From Streptomyces sp. MNU76 (GTDB lineage Bacteria; Actinomycetota; Actinomycetes; Streptomycetales; Streptomycetaceae), in the NCBI RefSeq assembly GCF_020982545.1, contig NZ_JAJKLK010000006.1, positions 520,290-584,289 of the forward strand: a DNA stretch of 64,000 nt, given 5' to 3'. Numbering within the stretch: position 1 is the stretch's first letter; every line of letters begins with the position of its first letter. The notes below the pieces were generated by a model. That model searched no databases. It had not been told where the DNA came from and saw only the letters and a list, made by a program, of their open reading frames with translations. The position numbers and the translations under genes are program-made. This document shows positions 36,575 to 46,281 of the stretch, in pieces.

Positions 36575-38118
36575 CTACCCCCGGGACGCCCCGTGCCGCC
36601 CACGTGCTGCCGCGCCCACGCCCTTCGGGCGTTCGGACTCGATGGCAGCAGACGCCCTCCTGCGGGCCACGAGTGTCCACGCCAGAAGCCCGAGAACCAG
36701 CAGACTGCCCGTGCCGAGGCCGCCCGCCGCGACGAGGGTCATGGCCAGTCGCCGGTCTCCACTGACCAGGGAGTTCCCGGAGCCCTTCCCCTCGTCGGAA
36801 TCTCCCGGGCCCCCTCCGTCACCGCCGTCCCGGGAGCCCCTCCAGCGTGTCCCCGTGATGCCGTTCTCGGCGGCCTCCCGATCCCCTCGGTGACCTCGAA
36901 GACGCCGCGCGGCTCGGAGTCTCCCAGATATCCCGGCCCGGCCCCGGCCTCTCCCTCCAGCCGCACCCGTAGCGTCAAGCCCACCGGCTCGTCGCCGAAC
37001 CGGTCGGCGACCGACGTCCCGAGGTGCAGTGCCAGGTAGTACCAGCCGGCGAACCGCATCCCGCCCACCTCGTCGTCGGGAGAGAAACGGTTCTCGTACG
37101 CGACGGGCGGGAGCGGGTCCAGGGAGACCGAGCGCTGGACACCCCCGTAGTTGGCCGTCCTGTCGTCCACCAGGCCGCGTACGGGGTTGTAGAGCGACAT
37201 CACGAACGCGTTCCCGACGTAGCCGTCGCCCTCGGTCGTGCTGCCCAGTTCGGCGGTGGCCTGGAGTTGCTGCCCCCAGCTGACGGGCACCTTGTAGAAG
37301 AGGGTCTCCCCGGCTCTGATGCCGACCTCGTCCTGCCAGACGCCCTGTGCCACGGGGCTCGCCGCGGCGAAGCCGCTCCCGCCGCGACGGGGCTCGGGGT
37401 CACCGGAGACAGCATCGGGGGAGGCGGAGTTCCAGCTCTGGGGAGCGCTCGTCGAACCGCCCTTCGTCACGGCGGGCTCCGAAACGAAGCGGAGCTCCAG
37501 CCCCCACTCCTCAGACGCACCCTCCGAGGGGGAACCCGTCACGGAGCCGGAAGCCGAACCGGAAGATGAGCCGGTCGCCGAGCCGGAGTCAGCGCCCGCG
37601 CTCGTCCCCGAACCGGCTCCGACAGCCGAGCCGACGCGTTCGACGACGACGTAGTACACCCCGGCCCCCTGGCACATGTACTCGTCGGTGCCGACCTCCC
37701 GCGAGGCCCAGGCGGTGACGGGGTGCGCGCTGCGGGTCGGTCCGAAGCGGGCGGTCTCGTAGGAGCAGCGATGTGCGTCGGCGTCCTGCACGGACACCCT
37801 GACCCCGTCCGCGGAGCCGACCGCCGAACCCGCCTCGGGCACGGCCGTGGCCGAAACGTACGCGTTGGTGGCGGCGCCGAGATCGAGACGGTAGTACAGC
37901 TTGCCGCCCGGCCCGATGGAGCTCCGGTAGGTCTTGCCGGCCGCCAGCCGCACGGCTCCCGTGCTGCTCGGGGCGCCCTCGACCGCCCTCGCGTCCTCGG
38001 CGTAGGAGTACGGGGCAGGCCCGTCGGCCGCCACGGCGGGCCCGGGCTGCGCCGTCGTCACGCACAGGACCGCTCCCACGGCCGCCCCGGCTCTCCACCA
38101 GACCGTGCGCCGCCCCAT
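36575..38118 (-). CDS. secreted, membrane-anchored protein with Ser/Gly linker (needs one-base correction)
   Basis: ATG (MGRRTVWWRAG) with GAGGGG upstream and a signal peptide cleaved near AVAADG (about 30). Two similar beta-rich halves (Y-R-S-S-I-G-P-G-G-K-L-Y-Y-R-L-D and TLFYKVPVSWGQQLQAT) are joined by a Gly/Ser/Thr linker. The frame that carries the domain stops at 36739 as VETGDWP, but the family-like C-terminal helix (RRLAMTLVAAGGLGTG then LLVLGLLAWTLVA and RRR) is in another frame ending at 36575. A single shift near 36880 restores it, giving about 514 residues. Probably an exported wall-side protein; its role is unknown. Convergent with the kinase gene. Confidence 0.7.
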
Positions 38119-38367
38119 CAAGCGCCACCCCTCGTCGTAGACCGTGATGCGAGGCCCCAGCCCTGTGGTCGCGGCCCCGAACGCGCCCATCCTGCCCGGC
38201 CATGCGGGCCGATGCCGGTGTTCCTGGGGACGAGCGGCTGAAAACGGCCCCTAACCGGACCGCCACCTTGCCATTGCAATCATATCGTTCGCTAGTGCGA
38301 ATTCGAGGCCGGCGGAATTTCCGCACATGCCCCAGAAGCCGGGAGGGGTGCGGCCGAGCAACACAAA

Positions 38368-38393
38368 ACCCCGGCCGCCAGGGCGGCCGGGGT
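38368..38393 (-). terminator. terminator after DLW-39 gene
   Basis: 12-bp stem ACCCCGGCCGCC/GGCGGCCGGGGT with a 2-base loop; on the minus strand it is followed by TTTG. Confidence 0.8.
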
Positions 38394-38416
38394 CTGCTCT
38401 GAGACTGATGTCGACG

Positions 38417-38545
38417 TCACGAACCCGTGGGCACGGAGTCAGTCGCCTCCGTCCACAGATCCTGCTCGGCGCGATCCGCCTGGATCTGGCGGTACACGAG
38501 GAGCCCGCCGATGGCGGCCAGTGCGACCAGGAGAAGCTTCTTCAC
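38417..38545 (-). CDS. DLW-39 family small protein
   Basis: 42 residues from a GTG (VKKLLLVALAAIGGLLVYRQ) with GAGGT upstream. One N-terminal hydrophobic helix and the family signature DLW near residue 29-31 (QDLWTEATDSV). Found beside gyrA and the tRNA-Ile/Ala genes in many actinobacteria. Function unknown. Confidence 0.88.
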   Translation of the reverse strand: MKKLLLVALAAIGGLLVYRQIQADRAEQDLWTEATDSVPTGS

Positions 38546-38916
38546 CGCGCGACCTCGTCTTTCCTTGACGTAGGGGACCTCTGGCGCCCGACTATACACA
38601 CCGACCGATACCGATCGGTGACCTGCGTCGGCCCCTCAACTCCCGCAGGGAAGACCGCAGTAGAACCGGACGCCACTGCTCCGATCGCAGGTTCATCACA
38701 CAGGTCCATCACATCTCGCACACCTTGGCGGATCCCACGGACCTCGACTTCCTGCAACTTTTCAGACCTCCCTGCAACCCCTCGGGTCTCCCTGCACCCA
38801 TCCGAGTGGTGTTCATCCGAAGATCGACGCGCCATGAACGTCGGTCCGTGATTTCGAAGCCCACATACACATCATGAGGAAAGTACGCAAATCGCCCAAC
38901 CCGAAAGTGAGGGGCC
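38546..38916. other. divergent intergenic region
   Basis: 371 bases between divergent DLW-39 and DUF6344 genes. Contains repeated CTCCCTGCA-like units (around 38760-38800), but no gene or clear hairpin. Promoters for both genes are presumably here. Confidence 0.5.
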
Positions 38917-39284
38917 ATGGCCCAGAACAAGGTCATGAAGCTGTGGACCGCCATCGTCACCGCCTTCCTCGCGCTGTGCACGGCGCTCGGACTCGTCACG
39001 ACCACCGCCTCGGCGGCGGTACCGCAGACCGAGACCACCCGCAACTGCGCGGCCACCGCTGCGACCCCGGCGATGTCCCTCCCGGCCCGGCCCCACGACC
39101 GCGCCCTGCCCCCACGATGAAACAGCGCATCCGCGCCGAGGCCCACGGCTCCTCCCCCTCCTGCCGTCGCCGCACGGCCCTGCACACGGCCACGGACACC
39201 GCGACGGACGTCACGGGCCAGGCAGCGGCCCCGGAGGCACCTGTGCGTGAGCCCGAGCATCCAGGCGCACCTCTCCTGCACTGA
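38917..39284 (+). CDS. DUF6344 secreted protein (frameshift in a C-run)
   Basis: ATG (MAQNKVMKLWTAIV) with a purine-rich GAGGGG upstream. A signal-peptide-like helix (about 8-34, ends ASAA) precedes VPQTETTRN, matching DUF6344 proteins. As given, the frame ends in LPPR* at 39120; the next frame continues TMKQRIRAEAHGSS to a stop at 39284, which is how the family continues. One missing C in the run at 39107-39111 explains both. Full length is about 122 residues. Function unknown; possible sequence error. Confidence 0.72.
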
Positions 39285-39355
39285 TCTGCGGCAGGCCAGG
39301 ACAGACCCAGCGGCGATCTTGCGTACGACGCCCGCGGCAAGACCCTGAACAGCGA

Positions 39356-39385
39356 AGACCCTCAGCCGGACTCGGCTGAGGGTCT
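39356..39385 (+). terminator. hairpin after the DUF6344 gene
   Basis: 13-bp perfect stem AGACCCTCAGCCG/CGGCTGAGGGTCT with a 4-base loop, followed by TTCC. Confidence 0.85.
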
Positions 39386-39592
39386 TTCCATGCGGCAGCG
39401 CGTTCGCGCGCAGCCCACGGGATACGCCGGGGCGGCCGGTGGAGGTGGCAAGAGAGCGCGTCGGAGCAAGTCGTCCGCTACGACTCTGTGTTGGCGTGTT
39501 GGCGGATCAGGAGAGGAGGGTGCCGAGGATGGAAGCCGTCCTGCCGCCCATCGTCGAGGTCCGCGGCATCCCATGTGTCACCCACGACAGCA

Positions 39593-39624
39593 AAGACCCC
39601 CAACCGTAACCGGTTGAGGGTCTT
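39593..39624 (-). terminator. terminator of tRNA-Ile
   Basis: Stem AAGACCCCCAACCG/CGGTTGAGGGTCTT (one mismatch) on the 3' side of tRNA-Ile, followed on the minus strand by GCTGTC. Confidence 0.8.
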
Positions 39625-39632
39625 CTGTCTGG

Positions 39633-39706
39633 TGGGGCTAACAGGATTTGAACCTGTGGCCTCATCCTTATCAGGGATGCGCTCTAACCAACTGAGCTAT
39701 AGCCCC
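39633..39706 (-). tRNA. tRNA-Ile(GAT)
   Basis: 74 bases. Acceptor GGGGCTA/TAGCCCC, D-arm AGCTCAGTTGGTTAGAGC, anticodon loop CTGATAA (GAT), T-arm ACAGG-TTCAAAT-CCTGT, discriminator A, no encoded CCA. Confidence 0.97.
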
Positions 39707-39814
39707 GCCGCGCTCTGCGGTGTGTCCCGCGCGCTGACTCCTGAAGATTAGCGCACGACGTGGGCAGTCCCAAAATCGATACCCGCAGGGCGACCGCGAC
39801 GCGGTGAGCCGCGC

Positions 39815-40627
39815 CTACTCGTCCTCGGCGAGCGTCAGCTCGACGCCGCCCACGAAGCCGGCGGAGAGGTTGTAGATGAAGGCTCCGAGGGTGGCCAGGG
39901 CGGTGGCGAGCACGACATCGATGACCGCGATGACGGTGGTGAAGATCAGTACGTTGGGCAGCGACAGGAACGCCTGCAGGTCGAATCCGTTGGACTCGTT
40001 CGAGCCGGTCGCCTCCGAGATGGTGGCGCCGACCGTCGAGAAGACGCCCATCGCGTTCATGACCATCCACAGCACCGCCGCCGCGACGACCGTGCAGATG
40101 CCCAGGGCGATGGAGAGCAGGAAACTGACCTTCATCACGGACCACGGGTCGGCCTTGGACACCCGCAGCCGCGCCTTGCGCGTGCGCGGCGTCGTGCGTG
40201 CCCCCGTACGAGGCTTGCGGGAGGACGCCTCCGGAGCCGGCGCATAGGCCTGCGGCGGGTGGTACGGGCCCGCCTGCTGCTGCGAGTGCCGCTCACCCGG
40301 CAGCGCGGAGCCGGCGGCCTGCGCCTGGGCCTGCGGCTGTGCCGCGGCGGCCGACGGACCGCCCTGACGGCCCGGCCCGGCCTGAGCCGCGGCCGGGCTT
40401 CCGGACGCGGGCTTCTGGGCCTGCGGACCACGGGTGTCCGCCGCGGTCGCCCCCTGCGATCCCGGCTTCTCCGGCGCGGGCGCGGCCGCGTCGGTCGCGT
40501 CCGGCTTGATGGCCTTCAGCTGGGTCGTGTGCGTGTCCATCGCACGCGCGGCGGAGCCACGGCCGCCGCCGTCCGCCTCCGACCCGGTCGAAGTACCGGA
40601 CGATCCGGCGCCCGTGGCTCCGCTCAC
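39815..40627 (-). CDS. DUF3566 membrane protein
   Basis: 270 residues from a GTG (VSGATGAGSSG). A long Ala/Gly/Gln/Pro-rich disordered region (1-155) leads to a DUF3566 domain: RVSKADPWSVMKVSFLLSIA, a second helix after NVLIFTTVIAVIDVVLATA, and an acidic end. Found directly downstream of gyrA in most actinobacteria. It follows gyrA by 18 bases, in the same operon. Role unknown. Confidence 0.93.
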   Translation of the reverse strand: MSGATGAGSSGTSTGSEADGGGRGSAARAMDTHTTQLKAIKPDATDAAAPAPEKPGSQGATAADTRGPQAQKPASGSPAAAQAGPGRQGGPSAAAAQPQAQAQAAGSALPGERHSQQQAGPYHPPQAYAPAPEASSRKPRTGARTTPRTRKARLRVSKADPWSVMKVSFLLSIALGICTVVAAAVLWMVMNAMGVFSTVGATISEATGSNESNGFDLQAFLSLPNVLIFTTVIAVIDVVLATALATLGAFIYNLSAGFVGGVELTLAEDE

Positions 40628-40645
40628 GCTGACTCACTCCTCGTG

Positions 40646-43240
40646 CTACTCGGACGAGGGCGCCTCACCCTCGTCCGTACCGGTCGATGGGGCAGCCTCG
40701 ACGGTGTCGTCGACGGCATCGTCGCCGTCGACCTCCTCCGCCTCCCGCCCCGCCTCGGCGTTGCGAGCGATGCCGACCACGGCATCGCGCTTGCCCAGGT
40801 TGATCAGTTGGACGCCCATGGTGTCACGGCCGGTTTCCCTGATCTCGTTGACTCGCGTACGAATCACACCGCCCGACAGCGTGATGGCGAGGATCTCGTC
40901 GGTCTCCTCGACCACCAGCGCGCCGACGAGGGAACCGCGGTCCTCGACGATCTTGGCGGCCTTGATGCCGAGGCCGCCGCGACCCTGGACGCGGTACTCG
41001 TCGACGGCGGTCCGCTTCGCGTACCCGCCGTCTGTGGCAGTGAACACGAACGTACCGGGTCGAACAACATTCATCGAGAGCAGTTCGTCCCCCTCGCGGA
41101 AACTCATGCCCTTGACACCCGAGGTGGCACGGCCCATGGGCCGCAGCGCCTCGTCCGTCGCCGTGAAGCGGATCGACTGAGCCTTCTTGCTGATCAGAAG
41201 GATGTCGTCCTCTGCCGATACGAGTTCGGCTCCGATCAGTTCGTCATCGGAACCGTCCTCCTTCTCACGGAGGTTGATCGCGATGACACCGCCGGAACGG
41301 GGCGAATCGTAATCCTTCAGAGGCGTCTTCTTCACAAGACCGCCCTTGGTGGCGAGCACCAGATAGGGCGTGGCCTCGTAGTCGCGGATCGCGAGGATCT
41401 CGGCGATCGCCTCGTCGGGCTGGAAGGCCAGCAGGTTGGCGACGTGCTGTCCACGCGCGTCACGTCCGGCGTCGGGGAGCTCGTACGCCTTGGCCCGGTA
41501 GACACGGCCCTTGTTGGTGAAGAACAGCAGCCAGTGGTGGGTCGTGGACACGAAGAAGTGGTCGACGATGTCGTCTTCCTTGAGCTTCGTGCCGCGAACG
41601 CCCTTGCCGCCGCGCTTCTGCGCCCGGTAGTCGACCGTCTTGGTGCGCTTGACGTAGCCGCCGCGCGAGACGGTGACGACGATGTCCTCCTCGGCGATGA
41701 GGTCCTCGATGGACATGTCGCCGTCGTAGGGGACCAGCATCGTCTTGCGGTCGTCGCCGTACTTCTCGACGATCGCGGCGAGTTCCGCGCTGACGATCCC
41801 GCGCTGACGCACGGGGGAGGCGAGGATCTCGTTGTACTCGCGGATCTTGGCCTGGAGCTCGTCGTGCTCCTGGATGATCTTCTGGCGCTCCAGGGCGGCC
41901 AGGCGGCGCAGCTGCATCTCGAGGATGGCGTTGGCCTGGATCTCGTCGATCTCCAGGAGGTCCATCAGGCCCGTGCGCGCGATGTCGACCGTGTCGCTGC
42001 GCCGGATCAACGCGATGACCTCGTCGATGGCGTCCAGGGCCTTCAGCAGGCCGCGCAGGATGTGCGCGCGCTCCTCGGCCTTGCGCAGCCGGAACTTCGT
42101 ACGGCGGACGATGACCTCGATCTGGTGCGTCACCCAGTGGCGGATGAACGCGTCCAGCGAGAGGGTCCGGGGCACGCCGTCGACCAGGGCCAGCATGTTG
42201 GCGCCGAAGTTGGTCTGCAGGTCGGTGTGCTTGTACAGGTTGTTCAGCACGACCTTGGCGACCGCGTCGCGCTTCAGGACGATGACCAGGCGCTGGCCGG
42301 TACGGGACGACGTCTCGTCGCGGACGTCCGCGATGCCGCCGATCTTGCCGTCCTTCACCAGGTCGGCGATCTTCTGCGCGAGGTTGTCCGGGTTGACCTG
42401 GTACGGCAGCTCCGTGACCACCAGGCACTGGCGGTTCTGGATCTCCTCGACCTCGACGACCGCGCGCATCGTGATGGAGCCGCGGCCCGTGCGGTAGGCC
42501 TCCTCGATGCCCTTGCGGCCGACCACGAGGGCGCCGGTCGGGAAGTCAGGGCCCTTGATGCGCTCGATCAGCGCGTCCAGGAGGTCCTCGTGGGAGGCCT
42601 CGGGGTTCTCCAGGTACCACTGGGCGCCGGCCGCGACCTCGCGGAGGTTGTGCGGCGGGATGTTCGTCGCCATACCGACCGCGATGCCCGCCGAGCCGTT
42701 GATCAGCAGGTTCGGGAAGCGGGCCGGCAGGACGGTCGGCTCCTGGGAGCGGCCGTCGTAGTTGTCCGTGAAGTCGACGGTCTCCTCGTCGATGTCGCGG
42801 ACCATCTCCATCGACAGCGGCGCCATCTTGCACTCGGTGTAGCGCATGGCCGCGGCCGGGTCGTTGCCCGGCGAGCCGAAGTTGCCGTTGGAGTCCACCA
42901 GCGGCATCCGCATCGACCACGGCTGCGCGAGGCGGACCAGTGCGTCGTAGATCGAGGAGTCGCCGTGCGGGTGGTAGTTGCCCATGACGTCGCCGACGAC
43001 GCGGGCGCACTTGTAGAAGCCCTTCTCGGGCCGGTAGCCGCCGTCGTACATGGCGTACAGGACACGGCGGTGGACGGGCTTGAGACCGTCGCGTACGTCG
43101 GGCAGCGCGCGGGACACGATGACGGACATCGCGTAGTCCAGGTACGAGCGCTGCATCTCCGTCTCGAGCCCGACGGGCTCGATGCGCACGGTCGTCTCGC
43201 CGGCGTCGTCAGGCGTGACGGTGGGGTTCTCGTCGGCCAT
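40646..43240 (-). CDS. gyrA: DNA gyrase subunit A
   Basis: 864 residues. Breakage-reunion domain with active Tyr134 (AAAMRYTEC), quinolone region GDSSIYDAL (Ser95, Asp99) and HPHGD before it; the C-terminal beta-pinwheel has the GyrA box AQKRGGKG near the middle. Together with GyrB it introduces negative supercoils. ATG with AGGAAGG upstream. The start lies 42 bases after gyrB in the same operon. Ser95 keeps the sensitive-type residue. Confidence 0.98.
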   Translation of the reverse strand: MADENPTVTPDDAGETTVRIEPVGLETEMQRSYLDYAMSVIVSRALPDVRDGLKPVHRRVLYAMYDGGYRPEKGFYKCARVVGDVMGNYHPHGDSSIYDALVRLAQPWSMRMPLVDSNGNFGSPGNDPAAAMRYTECKMAPLSMEMVRDIDEETVDFTDNYDGRSQEPTVLPARFPNLLINGSAGIAVGMATNIPPHNLREVAAGAQWYLENPEASHEDLLDALIERIKGPDFPTGALVVGRKGIEEAYRTGRGSITMRAVVEVEEIQNRQCLVVTELPYQVNPDNLAQKIADLVKDGKIGGIADVRDETSSRTGQRLVIVLKRDAVAKVVLNNLYKHTDLQTNFGANMLALVDGVPRTLSLDAFIRHWVTHQIEVIVRRTKFRLRKAEERAHILRGLLKALDAIDEVIALIRRSDTVDIARTGLMDLLEIDEIQANAILEMQLRRLAALERQKIIQEHDELQAKIREYNEILASPVRQRGIVSAELAAIVEKYGDDRKTMLVPYDGDMSIEDLIAEEDIVVTVSRGGYVKRTKTVDYRAQKRGGKGVRGTKLKEDDIVDHFFVSTTHHWLLFFTNKGRVYRAKAYELPDAGRDARGQHVANLLAFQPDEAIAEILAIRDYEATPYLVLATKGGLVKKTPLKDYDSPRSGGVIAINLREKEDGSDDELIGAELVSAEDDILLISKKAQSIRFTATDEALRPMGRATSGVKGMSFREGDELLSMNVVRPGTFVFTATDGGYAKRTAVDEYRVQGRGGLGIKAAKIVEDRGSLVGALVVEETDEILAITLSGGVIRTRVNEIRETGRDTMGVQLINLGKRDAVVGIARNAEAGREAEEVDGDDAVDDTVEAAPSTGTDEGEAPSSE

Positions 43241-43282
43241 TGCTGGTGGGGATCCTTCCTGGTGCGGTCAGCTGAGACCGAC

Positions 43283-45328
43283 TCAGATGTCGAGGAAGCG
43301 GACGTCCTTGGCGTTGCGCTGGATGAACTGCCGCCGGGCCTCGACGTCCTCGCCCATGAGGACCGAGAACAGTTCGTCGGCCTGGGCGGCGTCGTCCAGC
43401 GTGACCTGGCCGAGGACCCGGTGGTCGACGTCCATGGTCGTGATGCGCAGTTCCTCGGCGTTCATCTCGCCGAGACCCTTGAAGCGCTGGATCGAGTCCT
43501 CCCTGACGCGCTTGCCGTTCTGCCGGCCCAGCTCGATCAGGGCGTCGCGCTCACGGTCCGAGTACGCGTACTCGAAGTCGTCCCGGCCCCACTTGATCTT
43601 GTACAGCGGGGGACGCGACAGGAACACGTGCCCGGCCTCGACCAGCGGCCGCATGAAGCGGAACAAGAAGGTCAGCAGCAAGGTGTTGATGTGCTGGCCG
43701 TCGACGTCGGCGTCCGCCATCAGGATGATCTTGTGATAGCGGAGCTTCGAGATGTCGAAGTCCTCGTGCACACCCGTGCCGAAGGCGGAGATCAGCGCCT
43801 GGATCTCCTGGTTCTGCAGGATCTTGTCGATCCGCGCCTTCTCCACGTTGAGGATCTTGCCGCGGATCGGGAGGATCGCCTGGTACTGCGGGTTGCGGCC
43901 GGACTTGGCCGAGCCGCCGGCGGAGTCACCCTCGACGATGAAGATCTCGCACTTGGTGGGGTCGTTCGACTGGCAGTCGCTCAGCTTGCCCGGCAGCGAC
44001 GCCGTCTCCAACAGGCCCTTGCGGCGGGTCAGGTCACGCGCCTTGCGGGCCGCCACGCGCGCGGTGGCCGCCTGGATGGACTTGCGGATGATGTCCGCGG
44101 CCTCGACCGGGTTGCGGTCCAGCCAGTCCGTCAGGTGCTCGTGGACGACCTTCTGCACGAAGGTCTTGGCCTCCGTGTTGCCCAGCTTGGTCTTGGTCTG
44201 GCCCTCGAACTGCGGCTCGCTCAGCTTGATCGAGATGATCGCGGTGAGACCCTCGCGGATGTCGTCACCCGTGAGGTTGTCGTCCTTCTCACGGAGCAGC
44301 TTCTTGTCACGCGCGTAGCGGTTGATCAGACCGGTCATCGCGGCGCGGAAGCCCTCTTCGTGCGTACCGCCCTCGTGCGTGTGGATGATGTTGGCGAAGG
44401 AGTACACACCCTCGCTGTAACCGCTGTTCCACTGCATCGCGACCTCGACGGACAGGGCCTTGTCCTTGTCCTCGGCCTCGAAGTCGATCACGGAGGGGTG
44501 CACCACGTCGCCCTTGCGGGAGTTGAGGTGCTTCACGAAGTCGACGATGCCGCCCTCGTAGTGGTACGAGACGGCCTTGACCTCGTGCTTCTCGTCCTCA
44601 CCGGCCTCGTCCGCCCCGGCCGTGGCCTTCGCCGACTCGCGCTCGTCGGTGAGGTTGATCCTCAGCCCCTTGTTGAGGAACGCCATCTCCTGGAAGCGCC
44701 GCGAGAGCGTCTCGAAGGAGTAGTGGGTCGTCTCGAAGATGTCCGGGTCGGCCCAGAAGGTGACCGAGGTGCCGTGCTCCTCCGTGGCCTCGTGCTGGGC
44801 GAGCGGAGCGGTCGGGACGCCGAGCTTGTAGTCCTGCGTCCAGCGGTAGCCGTCCGTCTTGACCTCGACGGCCACCTTGGTCGACAGGGCGTTCACGACG
44901 GAGACACCCACGCCGTGCAGACCGCCGGAGACCGCGTAGCCGCCGCCGCCGAACTTGCCGCCCGCGTGCAGGACGGTCAGCACGACCTCGACGGCCGGCT
45001 TGCCCTCGGACGGCACGATGCCCACCGGGATGCCGCGGCCGTTGTCGACGACCCGGACACCGCCGTCGGCAAGGATCGTCACGTCGATGGTGTCCGCGTG
45101 GCCTGCCAGGGCCTCGTCGACGGAGTTGTCCACGACCTCCTGCACGAGGTGGTGCAGGCCGCGCTCACCGGTCGAGCCGATGTACATGCCGGGCCGCTTG
45201 CGGACCGCGTCCAGCCCTTCGAGGACGGTGATGGCACTGGCGTCGTACGCCGAGGGAGAGGCCGCGGCCGTTCCGGCCAGGGCCTCGGTGGACGGGATGT
45301 TCTCGTTGGGGTTGCCGGAATCGGCCAC
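43283..45328 (-). CDS. gyrB: DNA gyrase subunit B
   Basis: 681 residues from the GTG of VADSGNPNENIP; an upstream ATG (MLCQKGRF) is less likely. ATPase (GHKL) domain: EVVDNSVDEALAGHADTID, VDNGRGIPVG and GLHGVGVSVVNALS. Transducer and TOPRIM domain with EGDSAGGSAKSGR and MADADVDGQHINTLLLT. Aminocoumarin target. Upstream region is 419 bases without a gene and holds the promoter. Confidence 0.97.
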   Translation of the reverse strand: MADSGNPNENIPSTEALAGTAAASPSAYDASAITVLEGLDAVRKRPGMYIGSTGERGLHHLVQEVVDNSVDEALAGHADTIDVTILADGGVRVVDNGRGIPVGIVPSEGKPAVEVVLTVLHAGGKFGGGGYAVSGGLHGVGVSVVNALSTKVAVEVKTDGYRWTQDYKLGVPTAPLAQHEATEEHGTSVTFWADPDIFETTHYSFETLSRRFQEMAFLNKGLRINLTDERESAKATAGADEAGEDEKHEVKAVSYHYEGGIVDFVKHLNSRKGDVVHPSVIDFEAEDKDKALSVEVAMQWNSGYSEGVYSFANIIHTHEGGTHEEGFRAAMTGLINRYARDKKLLREKDDNLTGDDIREGLTAIISIKLSEPQFEGQTKTKLGNTEAKTFVQKVVHEHLTDWLDRNPVEAADIIRKSIQAATARVAARKARDLTRRKGLLETASLPGKLSDCQSNDPTKCEIFIVEGDSAGGSAKSGRNPQYQAILPIRGKILNVEKARIDKILQNQEIQALISAFGTGVHEDFDISKLRYHKIILMADADVDGQHINTLLLTFLFRFMRPLVEAGHVFLSRPPLYKIKWGRDDFEYAYSDRERDALIELGRQNGKRVREDSIQRFKGLGEMNAEELRITTMDVDHRVLGQVTLDDAAQADELFSVLMGEDVEARRQFIQRNAKDVRFLDI

Positions 45329-45747
45329 GAAGCGCCCTTTCTGGCACAGCACAAGCCAGGCTCTTGGCGGGTTTGCCGGAGCGGCTGCGGCATGTTGCGG
45401 TGGAAGCCTTTGTCAGCGTTGCACAGTGTTTCCGAAGCGGTCCCCACGAATGGGGCGGGATTAGCTTCCAGTCTACCGGTAGCGCCGACAGTGATGGGGG
45501 TTTGCCGGTACCTGAGTCCGCATGTGCCGCCCTGAACCGGTCTCTCCCGACTCCCCATATGCGGAGCGGGGCTCCAAGAGGCTCACAGCGGCACTCAGCG
45601 CTTCCGGGTGTCAACCCTTTGCTACTCCCGGGTCAGGTCGACGTTCGCATCCGCATGCGAACGTCCGCGCCGAAGCGCACGGGCACCCACCGACGCTCGG
45701 AGGACCGCCGGTCATGGGTGCGGGAGCACCTGGAAATGTGACTACGG
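45329..45747. other. gyrB upstream region, no gene
   Basis: 419 bases between gyrB and dciA. Contains no recognisable gene or clear hairpin. Supercoiling-sensitive promoter elements of gyrB are expected here but are not identifiable by eye. Confidence 0.5.
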
Positions 45748-46281
45748 TCACCCGTAGGTATCGCCGGGACCCGTGCTTCCCGGGGCCCGCAGGGGACCGT
45801 AGCGACGGGCCGAGCCGGCGGGGCCGTGGACCTTGAGGAGCCGCACGGTGCCGTGGCCGAGGTCCTCGTTGAGCCGGGCGACCAGCTGCGGGGCGAGCAG
45901 CCGGACGTTCGTGGCCCAGGCGGTGGAGTCGCACCGCACGTGCAGGATCCGCTCGTCCTCGTCGTAGCGCTCGGGAACGCACCGTCTGGCCAGGTCGTCG
46001 CCGACGATCTGGGGCCAGCGCCCCATGACGCCGCCCACGGCGGCCGGTGTCTCCCAGCCCCTCTCGGTGATCAGCCTGTTGATGGCGGGGCCGAGTGGCA
46101 TCGGGTCCCGGCCGTCGGCACGCGCGCCGGAGCGCAGCCCGGGGCCCCGTCGTGCCTGCTTCTGCTGCTGGGTGGCCTCGCCACGCGCACGTGCGGCCTC
46201 CTTCGCGGCGCGCAGCGCCACGCGCGCGAGGTCCACGCCGGAGGGCTCGGGCGGCTCGGGAGTTGCGTCGGATCCGCTCAT
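45748..46281 (-). CDS. dciA: DciA-like protein (DUF721)
   Basis: 177 residues. The C-terminal DUF721 domain includes MGRWPQIVGDDLARRCVPERYDE, CDSTAWATNVRLLAPQLVARL and GTVRLLKVHGPA. A long disordered N-terminus is Arg/Gln-rich. DciA is the replicative helicase loader used by bacteria without DnaC/DnaI, and is encoded after recF in actinobacteria. ATG overlaps the recF stop (ATGA) on the minus strand, so the genes are coupled. Confidence 0.85.
   Translation of the reverse strand: MSGSDATPEPPEPSGVDLARVALRAAKEAARARGEATQQQKQARRGPGLRSGARADGRDPMPLGPAINRLITERGWETPAAVGGVMGRWPQIVGDDLARRCVPERYDEDERILHVRCDSTAWATNVRLLAPQLVARLNEDLGHGTVRLLKVHGPAGSARRYGPLRAPGSTGPGDTYG

Noticed and set aside
40259..45535. 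Very long open frame on the plus strand opposite gyrA and gyrB
   Set aside because: It is the mirror of the third-position G/C bias of the two gyrase genes. No domain or start signal, and the opposite strand is unambiguously coding.
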